Assembly (NCBI RefSeq): GCF_001429185.1
Contig: NZ_LMIW01000008.1
Location: forward strand, 947,169 to 1,011,168
Source of the DNA: Terrabacter sp. Root85
GTDB lineage: Bacteria; Actinomycetota; Actinomycetes; Actinomycetales; Dermatophilaceae
Length of the DNA: 64,000 nucleotides
Direction of reading: 5' to 3'
The position numbers were made by a program, and so were the translations under genes. The notes beneath the pieces were generated by a model. The model ran no database searches. It was not told the DNA's origin and was given only the letters and a program-made list of their open reading frames with translations. Shown in pieces: positions 1-8,542 of the stretch. Every line of letters begins with the position of its first letter. Position 1 is the first letter of the stretch.

Positions 1-975
1 CCGAAGTCGAAGGCGTAGGTCAGGTTCTGGCCTTGTGGGTCGCTGGAGGCGGATGCGTCGGCGGTCACCGGTAGCGGTGTGGTGCCGCTGGTCGGGTTCA
101 GGGTGAGCCGGGCCACCGGGGCCTGGATGGGGGACGGGTCGCTCACGGCCAGCGTGATCGCCGCCGTGTCGCTCAGCCCGCTCACGTTCCGGACCGTCAG
201 CGTCACCAGGTACGACCCTGCCGTCGTGTAGGTGTGCGTGGCGGTGGGGTTGGCTTGGGCGGGCACGGTGGTGCCGTCGCCGAAGTCGAAGGCGTAGGTC
301 AGGTTCTGGCCTTGCGGGTCGCTGGACGCGGACGCGTCCGCGGTCACCGGCAGTGGCGCCGTGCCACTGGTCGGGGTGACGATCAACGATGCGGCGGGCG
401 CCTGGACGCTCGAGGCCTTGGTCGCCGTGACCGTGGTGCTGGCGACACTGGTGAGCCCGCTGGCACTCGTCACCGTGACCGTGGCCGAGAACGTGCCTTG
501 GCTCTGGTACTCATGGGTCGCCGTGGGGGCGGTCTGAGCAGGCAGGACCGTCCCGTCACCGAAGTCGAACGCATACGTCAGTGCGGCGCCCTGGGGATCG
601 TTGGAGGCGGACGCGTCCGCCGTCACCATCAGGGGCGCAACCCCATCCGCCGGTGTGACGGTGAGCATGGCGGTGGGTGGCAGTACGGGTGGCGGTGGGG
701 CGTTGACCGTGACGGTCCCACTGGCGGTGCCGGTGACGCCGGAGGTGTTCCGCGCGGTGACCCTGACGGTGTAGACCCCGCTGTCGAGGTACGTGTGGCT
801 GAAGGTTGACTGCGCCTGCGGCGCCACCGTGGTGCCGTCACCGAAGTCGAAGGCGTAGCTGAGGACTTGGCCCTGTGGGTCCACGGAGGCGCTGGCGTCG
901 GCCGTCACCGCAAGGGGTGCGGTGCCCTGCGTCGGGGTGAGCGTCAGGTCGGCGACCGGCGGCTGGATGGGGACG
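1..975 (-). repeat. Tandem PKD-coding repeats, period 279-282 bp
   Basis: The same 11-base anchor (ccgaagtcgaa, once with a final c) recurs at 1, 280, 559 and 841, so the repeat period is 279, 279 and 282 bases (93-94 codons). Each unit encodes one PKD domain ending in YAFDFGDG. The two leftmost units are nearly identical over about 35 bases, which suggests recent duplication or gene conversion. The array continues off the left edge, so the copy number is unknown. Confidence 0.85.
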
Positions 976-3500
976 GGCACGATGTCCGGCTGGAACTCGT
1001 AGGCGCCGAGGTCGTCATACAGGCGCGGTCCGGCTGCGTTGGCATTGCTGACGTTGGCGTCTCGCACCCTCGGGTAGCTCAGGATGTCGGTGGTCTGCTC
1101 ACCCGGCACCCCGCTGTCGGCGCGGTCGATAGCGGGGGACCCCTCCTTGAGCTGAAGGTTCCAGGAAGGCTTGTCGAGGAACACGGGGTCTGCCTGTAGG
1201 CCTGCGCCCTCCTGCCCGGACACCGCCTTCATCGCGGTGAGGGAGCTGTACGTCGTTCCCCACGCGTACATCACCCCGGACTTGCTCAGGAAGACCAGAT
1301 TGTGATCCACCAGGGTGGAGTTCTGGGCGCCGTCCCACACACCGATGTTGCCGGCCCGGCGAGCGCAGGCGATGCCTGAGTACGCGGGATAGACGGCGTT
1401 GTCGACGGCGATGTTGTTGGCTATGCGGTAGCTCCCCGACGTCGAGCCTTCGAGGTTGATCCCGCTCGTGCAGTTGTGGAAGACGGTGTTCCCGACGATC
1501 AGGCCTCCGGTGACGTTGAGGTTGTCGATGCCGTGGTCCCCGTTGTTGTACGAGACGTTCAAGGTGACGAGGTTGTTGTTGGCGCCGGTGTAGAGCTGGA
1601 CACCCGTGTCCTCGTTGTCATGGGTGACGTTGCGGATGATGGTGTTGCCCGGACTGGTGACGTTGATGCCGTTGGCGTTCCGTTGCCAACCCTGGGCGTT
1701 GTAGCTCGACTCGTTGCTGCTGACCGTGTTGCCGGTCGACGTGTTCGTCACGTAGATCCCGGTGTCGCTGTTGTGGGTGGTGTTGTTGTTGGACACCGCC
1801 GAGTTGTTGGTGGCCCGGATGCTGATCCCGGGAGCCGTCGCTCCCTGCGCCTGCCGCCCCGTGTTGGTCACGGTGTTGCCGGTGACGGTGATGTGGTCGC
1901 TCTTGGTGACATAGACCCCGTCACCAGTGGTCGCGGTGAAGGTGAGGTTGGAGAGCGTGATGTAGCTCTTGCTCGAGATGTAGGCCCCGTTGGTCACGCC
2001 ATTGCCGATCACCGGGCTGCGGCCCGGCCAGCTGGTGATCGTGACCGGTGCGCTGGCCGTGCCTGACACGGACGGCTTGACCGTCTCTGCGTAGCTGCCG
2101 TCTCCGATGTAGAGGGCGTTGCCGGGCTGCAGGCGGGCAACCCCCTTGGTGACCGTGCAGAACGGCGCCTCCTTCGACCCGGGCCCGGAGTCGCTGCAGG
2201 CGGAGACGGTCTTGTCCACGTAGAAGTCGCTGGCAACAGGCAGGGCTGGTGGAGTGCCGATGACGAACTCGTCGATGACACTGCCCGCACTGCACGTGAG
2301 GTCCTCACCCGGTGTGGACTGGTCGCAGATCGCCTGGAGCTTGATGCCGGTGTCGCCGACGTCGACCCGCAGGTGGGACAGGTGCATGGCGCGCATCGCG
2401 GTGCGCGGGTCTGAGCTGGTCCACGGCTGCTCGAGTGACGACGGCGCCCCCACGGTGACGTGCGTGACGCCCTGGATGGGCTGGAACCGCTCGTAGTCGT
2501 GCGAGTGGCCGTTGATGTTCAGCACGTACTTGCTGTAAGCCTCTCCGAAGCCGCCCAGGATGGAGGCGATCTGCGTCTCGCCCGCGTGGTAGCCGGTCGA
2601 GTACGCGGGACGGTGACCATAGGTGACGATGTACTTGATGTTCGGGTCGTCCTGCGCCTGGCGCATCAGCGGGCCGGCCTTGGACTGCCAATCGGCCCAT
2701 GCCCCGGTCCAGGGCTCCGGGTACGACATGAACCGCACGGGGCCGGAGTCGAACCATCCCCAGTCGTCGCCGCAGCACGAGATCGCCGGAGACCCGGGGG
2801 AGGCAGCAGCATTGGGCATCAGCAGGCGACCCTTGTAGTTGCGCAGATCGTCCGAGCCCGGCACGTCGTACTCGTGGTTGCCCCAGGCGGGCATGTACGC
2901 GGCCCGTCCGCTCCAGCGCATCACGTCGTTGAAGTGCGTGTCGACGGCGCTCTGACCGCTGCTCCCGCTGTTGGCATACGTGAGGTCGCCCACCATGAGC
3001 ACGAACGACGGGTCGTCCGCGCTGATGTTGTCGAGCGTGGTCCCGAGCTTGCCGAAGTGTGCCGTGTCACCGACGTCCCCGATGGCATCGAACCGGTAGT
3101 TCGTCGTCGGCGGGGCATGGAAGGTGTAGTCCGGGCCTCCGCCGATCGAGTAGTGGTACGTGCTGCCGGCACTGAGCCCCCCGATCTGCAGCTGCCAGAA
3201 CGGGCCGGGTGACGACCACGGCATCACGCTCGGCGCCACTCCGGTGGCGGTGTTTCCGTAGTCAGTCGTCGTGCCCCAGCGCACGTCGTTGGCCGGCCCG
3301 CGCCAGTCGATGGCCACCGAGGTGGAGCCCGTGAACGTGTAGTGCACCTCGTCGGACACGGTTGCGGCCCACGTCGCCGAGGGTATGCCGCCAACGGCGA
3401 GCACCATCGCCGCGACCAGGCTCATCCCGGCAGTGCGCAGCGCCAGGCGTGCACGGGAGGACGCCGGGCGCGAAGCCCGGGGCGATGACAACAGTGTCAT
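1..3500 (-). CDS. Secreted purple-acid-phosphatase-like / beta-helix / PKD protein (partial, 3' end off window)
   Basis: The frame is open from an ATG at 3500 to base 1, giving at least 1166 residues. A twin-Arg-poor, hydrophobic signal peptide (about residues 20-46, cleavage likely after SATWA) implies export. Residues 50-130 look like the Fn3-like N-domain of purple acid phosphatases. Residues 135-400 carry the metallophosphoesterase motifs in order: GDVGD (141), GDLTYA (171), GNHE (207), GHRPAY (295) and GHSHDYER (331), so all metal ligands appear present. Residues about 430-830 are Asn/Thr/Gly-rich with regular short turns, as in right-handed parallel beta-helices (pectate-lyase-like). 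From about 850 on there are four visible PKD domains with the FDFGDG core. I infer an extracellular phosphohydrolase with a surface or carbohydrate-binding tail; the substrate is unknown. A leaderless promoter fits the start. Confidence 0.85.
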   Translation of the reverse strand, partial: MTLLSSPRASRPASSRARLALRTAGMSLVAAMVLAVGGIPSATWAATVSDEVHYTFTGSTSVAIDWRGPANDVRWGTTTDYGNTATGVAPSVMPWSSPGPFWQLQIGGLSAGSTYHYSIGGGPDYTFHAPPTTNYRFDAIGDVGDTAHFGKLGTTLDNISADDPSFVLMVGDLTYANSGSSGQSAVDTHFNDVMRWSGRAAYMPAWGNHEYDVPGSDDLRNYKGRLLMPNAAASPGSPAISCCGDDWGWFDSGPVRFMSYPEPWTGAWADWQSKAGPLMRQAQDDPNIKYIVTYGHRPAYSTGYHAGETQIASILGGFGEAYSKYVLNINGHSHDYERFQPIQGVTHVTVGAPSSLEQPWTSSDPRTAMRAMHLSHLRVDVGDTGIKLQAICDQSTPGEDLTCSAGSVIDEFVIGTPPALPVASDFYVDKTVSACSDSGPGSKEAPFCTVTKGVARLQPGNALYIGDGSYAETVKPSVSGTASAPVTITSWPGRSPVIGNGVTNGAYISSKSYITLSNLTFTATTGDGVYVTKSDHITVTGNTVTNTGRQAQGATAPGISIRATNNSAVSNNNTTHNSDTGIYVTNTSTGNTVSSNESSYNAQGWQRNANGINVTSPGNTIIRNVTHDNEDTGVQLYTGANNNLVTLNVSYNNGDHGIDNLNVTGGLIVGNTVFHNCTSGINLEGSTSGSYRIANNIAVDNAVYPAYSGIACARRAGNIGVWDGAQNSTLVDHNLVFLSKSGVMYAWGTTYSSLTAMKAVSGQEGAGLQADPVFLDKPSWNLQLKEGSPAIDRADSGVPGEQTTDILSYPRVRDANVSNANAAGPRLYDDLGAYEFQPDIVPVPIQPPVADLTLTPTQGTAPLAVTADASASVDPQGQVLSYAFDFGDGTTVAPQAQSTFSHTYLDSGVYTVRVTARNTSGVTGTASGTVTVNAPPPPVLPPTAMLTVTPADGVAPLMVTADASASNDPQGAALTYAFDFGDGTVLPAQTAPTATHEYQSQGTFSATVTVTSASGLTSVASTTVTATKASSVQAPAASLIVTPTSGTAPLPVTADASASSDPQGQNLTYAFDFGDGTTVPAQANPTATHTYTTAGSYLVTLTVRNVSGLSDTAAITLAVSDPSPIQAPVARLTLNPTSGTTPLPVTADASASSDPQGQNLTYAFDF

Positions 3501-3507
3501 GCTTGGA

Positions 3508-3513
3508 ACGCTA
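3508..3513 (-). promoter_or_regulatory. -10 element of a leaderless promoter for the phosphatase/PKD gene
   Basis: Read on the minus strand, TAGCGT is followed by seven bases and then the ATG at 3500. There is no Shine-Dalgarno sequence. TANNNT plus 6-7 bases plus the start codon is the usual leaderless layout in actinobacteria, where transcription begins at the start codon. Confidence 0.5.
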
Positions 3514-3642
3514 GGGACTCGACCCTCACTCGTGCCCCGCCGGACGCCCGATCTGCCCTACGGCTTTTGGATGACACCGCACCCCACGTGACTCAGGTCC
3601 GCTGCCACCGTCGGGTGAGCCGGGAAGGAATCCGGCCTGCCC

Positions 3643-4521
3643 TCAGGGGCGTGGGAGGACGAGGTCGACCAGCAGGCCGGGGTGGTCAGTGGTGCCCTGC
3701 ATGTCGATGACGGAGTGCGTGCGCACCCCGATACCCGGACTCACCACCACGCTCTGCAGACCGCCGTCGTCGGTGCGCTGGTAGCCGTTGGGCAAGCATG
3801 ACTGTGGGCCGGGTGAACCGCGAGCCGCGAGGTTGAGATCTGCGCCGAGGACGATCGGGCGGGCACCGTTGCGGCGGCTGATCACGGGCAGCGCAGAGCT
3901 CAACAGGTACCGGCACTGGTTCAGCGCGATCGTGGCGTCGACGCTGGTGGTGTGCGTGGTGCAGGCGGAGAACCGTGTGGCCAGGTCGATGCAGACCCAG
4001 ACGCGTTCCTCTGAGTCGTGGGGGTCTTGAACCGGGTAGACGCCGCTGTAGCTGTGGGAGCCAACTACCGGGGGCGAGACCACGACCAGGACGCCGTCGC
4101 CGAACTCCTGGCCGTTCTGACAGCGGACCGGTGCATGGGTCTGGCGGTCCTTCGCGGACGTGAACGCCGAGGCGACCGCCGTCACCGGGACGGTGGCCGA
4201 CATCGCCTGCTCGAGGACGGGCAGGTCATCGCGGCAGACCTCGTTGAGACTGACCATGTCCGGCTGATGCTCGTGGATCAGTGCAACCGCCCTCCTGGCG
4301 GCACGCCCGCCGGAGTAGCAGTCAGCGCGTCCGCTGTTGCAGAGATTCATCTGCAACACGCGCACCGTGGTGTCGAGCCGGCCGATCGTCGGCCGGCTCA
4401 TGTCGGTCGGGTCGCTCGCCGCGCGACCGGCGTCGCAGGCCGCGAGACAACCGGCGAAGAGCACCGCGAAGCCCGTTGCGGCGGCAGCCCACCGGGGGCT
4501 GCGGACGTGCCGGACGCGCAT
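3643..4521 (-). CDS. Endonuclease/exonuclease/phosphatase-family lipoprotein
   Basis: A 292-residue protein. The ATG at 4521 gives an Arg-rich n-region, a hydrophobic core and a lipobox (GCLAAC), so it should be a secreted lipoprotein; the frame is open further upstream, but that extension encodes low-complexity sequence. Motifs of the EEP fold follow in order: QMNLCNSG, DMVSLNEVC (metal-binding Glu), VLGADLN (Asp-x-Asn) and TTDHPG (the usual SDHxP). Substrates in this superfamily range from DNA and phosphoinositides to sphingomyelin; the specificity cannot be read here. Six cysteines after the lipobox may form disulfides. It lies back to back with another phosphoesterase lipoprotein gene, with a 184-base intergenic region between them. 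Confidence 0.8.
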   Translation of the reverse strand: MRVRHVRSPRWAAAATGFAVLFAGCLAACDAGRAASDPTDMSRPTIGRLDTTVRVLQMNLCNSGRADCYSGGRAARRAVALIHEHQPDMVSLNEVCRDDLPVLEQAMSATVPVTAVASAFTSAKDRQTHAPVRCQNGQEFGDGVLVVVSPPVVGSHSYSGVYPVQDPHDSEERVWVCIDLATRFSACTTHTTSVDATIALNQCRYLLSSALPVISRRNGARPIVLGADLNLAARGSPGPQSCLPNGYQRTDDGGLQSVVVSPGIGVRTHSVIDMQGTTDHPGLLVDLVLPRP

Positions 4522-4705
4522 ACGGCCATCGAACCCCGGAAGTCGCACGGCGCGCAATCGATGCGGGCATGCACGCAGGCGCAGCGTTGGTCGGCCGCTC
4601 GTCGACCTGTTCGACGAACCGGGCGCACGCTCTCGCTTCCCAGCCCGCTGTGACGGCCCCGAGGTACTGTCGGCCCGGCAAGCTGCTTCAGACCGTGGAG
4701 GACGC

Positions 4706-5596
4706 GTGTCGCACAAGGTGCTCGGCTTGGTGATCGCCACCGTACTGGTGGTTCTCAGCGCCTGCGGAGCGGGAGAACCCTTCGCGCCGGTCACCTTCGC
4801 CACGGTTCAACCGGCGGAGGTGACCAAGCTGCTGGTGTTCGTCGTCGAGAACCACTCGTTGGACCAGATGCCTGCGGCCATGCCCTACACGGCTGCCCTG
4901 GGTCGGGAGTTCGCGATCGCGACGAACTACGAGGCGGTGACCCATCCGTCGCTGCCCAACTACCTGGCGATGACGGGCGGCAGCACGTTCGCCGTCGCTG
5001 ATGATGCCCCGCCATCCAGCCACACGACCGATCAGCCGTCCGTGTTCGGCCAGGCGCTGGCGATCGGCAAGTCGGCGAAGGTGTACGCCGAGGGAATGCC
5101 CGGCAACTGCGCCACGGAGAACTCGGGACGGTACGTCGTGAAGCACAACCCGTGGGCCTACTACCGGAGTGAGCGATCCTCCTGCTCCCGGTACGACGTG
5201 CCGGCCGGTGAGCTGGGCAACGACGCCGCCAACGGCCGGCTACCCAACGCCGGTATGGTCATTCCCGATGTATGCGACAACGCCCACGACTGCGATCTCT
5301 CCGTCGCCGACCGTTGGCTCCGGACGCAGATCGAGGCGGTGATGTCGGGTCCGGACTGGCGCGCCGGGCATCTCGCGATCGTGGTCACCGCCGATGAGGA
5401 TGACCACCGGCAGAACAACCTCGTCCTGACCACCGTTGCCCACCCATCCATGCATGGCGCTGTCGTCACGACGCCGCTGACCCACTACTCGCTCGCCCGT
5501 CTCTACAGCGAGATCCTCGCTGCGGAGCCGCTCCGCGAGGCGGCCGGCGCTCCCTCGATGGCCACGGCATTCGGGCTGGATCTCGCCGGCCGTTGA
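4706..5596 (+). CDS. Phosphoesterase-family (acid phosphatase-like) lipoprotein
   Basis: A 296-residue protein starting at GTG 4706, behind GGAGGAC at 4697-4703. The first 20 residues are a hydrophobic signal with lipobox LSAC, so it is probably anchored outside the membrane. VVENHSLDQMP, THPSLPNYLAMTGG, HNPWAYY and VTADEDDH are the hallmark blocks of the phosphoesterase family (PF04185) that includes phospholipase C-like and acid phosphatases such as AcpA. An active-site Asn/Ser next to the first Glu and the late Asp/His cluster are all present. The longer open frame upstream overlaps the divergent gene and is not needed. With its two left-hand neighbours it forms a group of three exported phosphate-releasing enzymes. 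Confidence 0.82.
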   Translation: MSHKVLGLVIATVLVVLSACGAGEPFAPVTFATVQPAEVTKLLVFVVENHSLDQMPAAMPYTAALGREFAIATNYEAVTHPSLPNYLAMTGGSTFAVADDAPPSSHTTDQPSVFGQALAIGKSAKVYAEGMPGNCATENSGRYVVKHNPWAYYRSERSSCSRYDVPAGELGNDAANGRLPNAGMVIPDVCDNAHDCDLSVADRWLRTQIEAVMSGPDWRAGHLAIVVTADEDDHRQNNLVLTTVAHPSMHGAVVTTPLTHYSLARLYSEILAAEPLREAAGAPSMATAFGLDLAGR

Positions 5597-5709
5597 GGGA
5601 AGGAACGACGGCGCGCACCAGGTCCATGCCCTCGACGAAGGGTGCCGAAGTCGGAGTACCTGCCGCCGCAGGGGGCGAGTGACCGCGGCGCCTGCATGTC
5701 GAGTCGACG

Positions 5710-6348
5710 TCAGCGGCTCTCGACGTACCAGGTCTCCTGGACGGTGCGACGCATCGCCAGCCGCTGCCGGGTCTGGGCGACGATGCCGATCAGGGCAAGG
5801 GCGAGCAGGGTCAGGTACCAGCCCCAGCCGGCGTGCACCGCCTGTGTGAAGGTGCCCCGGGTGAAGTCGGCGGAGTCGATCGCCCCCACCAGCAGCATCA
5901 GACCGGCGACGACGCTGACGGCCCCGGCGATCGAGCTGACGACAGCCAGCACGATCATCGGGAGGTTGCCGATGACCGCCACCAGTCCGAGCACCGCTCC
6001 GACTGCGATGCCCACCAGGACGGCAACCCAGTTCCAGTCGATGCCCAGGGCGACGACGAGGCCCGAACCGATCGCGAAGCCGAAGGCCGCCATGGCGAGA
6101 ACGACCGCCACCGCGAAGTAGAGGTACGCGAGGAGAGCGAAGATCAGGGCGCACACGAATCCCGCCACCCAAGCGAGCACCGTGCCGAGGACACGCTCAT
6201 CGGCAAGTCCCGCGAAAAGCCCTGCCCCGAAGGCAAACCCGGCGAAGAAGCCCCAGATGGGGAGGACCAGACGCAGCGCCAGCTGTCCGGCGAAGAGCAT
6301 GAAGCCGCCGGCAACGATCGCGAAAAGGCCAAGCATGATGTCTGCCAT
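5710..6348 (-). CDS. DUF4203-type multi-pass membrane protein
   Basis: A 212-residue hydrophobic protein from the ATG at 6348 (MADIMLGLFAIV). It shows about seven membrane segments rich in Gly, Ala and Val, with small-residue motifs such as GFFAGFAFGAGLFAG. This resembles the DUF4203/TMEM198-like family of unknown function. The C-terminal 25 residues are charged and probably cytosolic. The frame is open 16 codons further upstream, but those encode Arg/Pro-rich sequence, so I chose the internal Met. The gene converges on the phosphoesterase, and the 113 bases between them hold nothing I can identify. Confidence 0.7.
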   Translation of the reverse strand: MADIMLGLFAIVAGGFMLFAGQLALRLVLPIWGFFAGFAFGAGLFAGLADERVLGTVLAWVAGFVCALIFALLAYLYFAVAVVLAMAAFGFAIGSGLVVALGIDWNWVAVLVGIAVGAVLGLVAVIGNLPMIVLAVVSSIAGAVSVVAGLMLLVGAIDSADFTRGTFTQAVHAGWGWYLTLLALALIGIVAQTRQRLAMRRTVQETWYVESR

Positions 6349-6603
6349 GCCCCACTGTAGGGCTCCCGGCGTTCGGTCCGGACGTGAACGGCGCACCTCG
6401 CGACCACGTGCTCCGTCGTGCAGCGCTGGACGTCGCCACGTGCGGCCCCGCCCGATCCCCGACGTCGGTGCACCTGAAACATCACGCTCGCCGCCGCCGC
6501 CTCGCTACTCTCGTCGTAGACGCGGGATGGCCGGCCGCGAGGCCGGCCTGGAGCCGGACCCCGCCGCGGACCTGCGGAGGGCGTCGGGTGAGGGAGTGGT
6601 GAG

Positions 6604-6927
6604 ATGAGCGCGAGGAACACGCGGTCGATGACGTTCCGGGCGAGCGGCGGCGAGGCGGTCACGGCCCTCGAGGAGGCAGCGCGCCGCTCCGGGATGCAGC
6701 ACCTCTCCTCGGATGCTGCGACCGGCGTCTTCGTCTTCACCGCGGGGCGGATGGTGCTTGCGTTCGGAGAGAAGGTCACGGCCCGAATCCGCGAGGTCGC
6801 TCCCGGCACCGTGCAGGTGACCCTGTCCTCGAACCTGCAGTTCGGGCTGGGGAACATCGGGCGCAACGGTGCGAGCCGGGACCGCATGGGTGACGCCCTT
6901 GCGCAGCTCCTCCCTCCGGCCGCATAG
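6604..6927 (+). CDS. Small conserved-looking hypothetical protein
   Basis: A 107-residue protein beginning MSARNTRSM, with a purine-rich GGGAGTGGTGAG immediately upstream of the ATG. It alternates short beta-prone stretches (GVFVFTAGRMVLAFGEKV, PGTVQVTLSSNL) and ends in a helix with RDRMGDALAQLL. The layout is that of a small alpha/beta domain acting on a bound ligand or partner. No signal peptide, membrane segment or cysteine motif is visible. I do not recognise the family with confidence. The 255 bases upstream, back to the divergent membrane protein, show no clear promoter or RNA structure. Confidence 0.6.
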   Translation: MSARNTRSMTFRASGGEAVTALEEAARRSGMQHLSSDAATGVFVFTAGRMVLAFGEKVTARIREVAPGTVQVTLSSNLQFGLGNIGRNGASRDRMGDALAQLLPPAA

Positions 6928-6996
6928 GCGGGACGTGGCGGCGTCGTGCTCAGCTGACCGTGCCGGTGCGTGGTCGTCATCCCTCGTGCGACGTGG

Positions 6997-7737
6997 TCAG
7001 ACCTCGGGCAGGGCTCCGGTCTCGAGGAGGTCGGTCGCCACCTGCGCGAGCTTGCGGTTGGTGTGCTGGCTCGCCTCGCGCAGCATCTGGAAGGCCTCGT
7101 CGGGCAGGATGCGGTGACGCTCGACGAGAATGCCGATCGCGGCCCCGATGGTCCGGCTGTGCTCCAGGGCCGCCTGCAGCTGGACGGCACGGTCGTCGCT
7201 GCGAGCCGCCTCCACGGCGATGGCGGCATGCTCGGCGACGAGAGTCGCCCGCGCGACCGACGACTCGTCGAACGAGTGGGGCGTGGCGCTGTAGAGGGTG
7301 AGCACGCCGAGAGTCGCGTCGTGGAAGCGCAGCGGGACCGACAGCACCGCCCGGATGGGCGTGCGTGCGACGAGCTGCGTGGCGTATGCCGTGAACCTGC
7401 ACTCGTGCGCAAGGTCGTCGCACCGCACGGTCTCGCCGGCCTCGAAAGCGGCCAGGCCCGGGCTGTCGCCTGCCTCGGCCGCGGCCACGGCCACTCTCTC
7501 CATGAGCGCATCGTCGGTCGAGTCGGCCAGTCGGGCACGTCGACGCGTGAAGCGTTCCGCGACGGCGACGGCCGCCCAGTCGCAGGGCACGAGGTCGACC
7601 GACCTCGTGGCGATCTCGTGGAGGGTGGGCAGCACTCCGGGTGTCTCGGCCAGGACCCGGGCCAGGGTCGTGACGACATTCGCGGCATCCAGACCGGAAA
7701 CGTCGCCCACCATCGTGTCGGGGCGGTGCGTGGTCAT
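6997..7737 (-). CDS. GAF and ANTAR domain transcription antiterminator
   Basis: A 246-residue protein with a GAF domain (about residues 30-175; LSVPLRFHDATLGVLTLYS is the typical GAF core) and a C-terminal ANTAR domain (about 180-240). The three-helix ANTAR signature is clear: LEHSRTIGAAIGILVERH, then DEAFQMLREASQ and NRKLAQVATDLL. ANTAR proteins bind paired RNA hairpins in nascent transcripts and stop premature termination. The GAF domain is the likely sensor. No target hairpin is evident in the flanks. A second gene of similar design lies 37 bases upstream on the same strand, so the two are probably co-transcribed. Confidence 0.85.
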   Translation of the reverse strand: MTTHRPDTMVGDVSGLDAANVVTTLARVLAETPGVLPTLHEIATRSVDLVPCDWAAVAVAERFTRRRARLADSTDDALMERVAVAAAEAGDSPGLAAFEAGETVRCDDLAHECRFTAYATQLVARTPIRAVLSVPLRFHDATLGVLTLYSATPHSFDESSVARATLVAEHAAIAVEAARSDDRAVQLQAALEHSRTIGAAIGILVERHRILPDEAFQMLREASQHTNRKLAQVATDLLETGALPEV

Positions 7738-7774
7738 AGGTGCATGATGGCACCGCGCCGGCCCGATCGGGAGG

Positions 7775-8482
7775 TCACGGACCTCCGCTCTCGCCCCCTT
7801 CGCCGATCACCATGAGCGCCAGGGCCACCACCGGTATGCCGGCCCGCGCGGCGGCCTCGTAGAGCTTGCTCTCGGCGACCTCCGGGGACACCCCTTGGGC
7901 GTCGACGAGGACGCCCACCGCGACACGCACCGTCTCGACCTCCTCGAGGCGTCGGGGCGCGTCGGTGGCCTCGACCCGGCTCCGGAAGCTGAGGTCGGCG
8001 TTCGTCACCGCGCCTCCCGCCCAACCGCCGACGAGCGCCGCGACCTCGTCATGACGGCCCACGAAGGTGTCGGTGCCGCTGCCGTAGAGGTTGACGCCGC
8101 CGATGACGCGTGACGCGTCGAGGACGGGGAGAGACAGGGTGCTGCGGATCCCCACAGCAGCGCCGGCTTGGGCGAAGAGCTGCCAGCGACCCTCGTCGAG
8201 GAGCTCGCGGTGGTCGACGGCGACGACCTCACCGCTACGGGCCGCCTGCTGGCAGGGACCGTCGTCGACGTACTGCACCCCGTCGAGCCACGCGGCCTCG
8301 AGGCTGCTCGACACGTAGGTCAGCGTGACGTCGTGGCGGGCGATGCCGATGCTGAACGCGACGATGGACGGCACCACGGCCGTGAGGCTCTCGGTCACCC
8401 TGGCCAGCTGGTCGGCGATGTCGATCTCTCCACGCAGTGCCATCCGTCGCAGCGCGTCACGGGTCTGGGGTATCGGCTCCAC
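7775..8482 (-). CDS. GAF domain protein with divergent ANTAR-like C-terminus
   Basis: A 235-residue protein starting at GTG 8482. Residues 25-165 form a GAF domain (STLSLPVLDASRVIGGVNLY). The last 55 residues (ETVRVAVGVLVDAQGVSPEVAESKLYEAAARAGI) follow the ANTAR helix pattern, but the normally conserved A-[KQI]-G-[IV]-L block reads RVAVGVLVD and the C-terminal helix is hydrophobic. It may be an ANTAR protein with altered RNA recognition or a partner of the downstream GAF-ANTAR protein. It ends in a Gly/Glu tail (GEGGESGGP). It is probably in one transcript with the next gene. Confidence 0.75.
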   Translation of the reverse strand: MEPIPQTRDALRRMALRGEIDIADQLARVTESLTAVVPSIVAFSIGIARHDVTLTYVSSSLEAAWLDGVQYVDDGPCQQAARSGEVVAVDHRELLDEGRWQLFAQAGAAVGIRSTLSLPVLDASRVIGGVNLYGSGTDTFVGRHDEVAALVGGWAGGAVTNADLSFRSRVEATDAPRRLEEVETVRVAVGVLVDAQGVSPEVAESKLYEAAARAGIPVVALALMVIGEGGESGGP

Positions 8483-8542
8483 GCAGCGGACATACCCGCC
8501 AGCGCGCCACGGACTCGGCCGGCCGCATGTCGGGCTGGGTCC

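Noticed and set aside
1-975. Repeat array as CRISPR or satellite DNA
   Set aside because: The 279-bp period is in frame and encodes PKD domains; spacers are not unique sequence.
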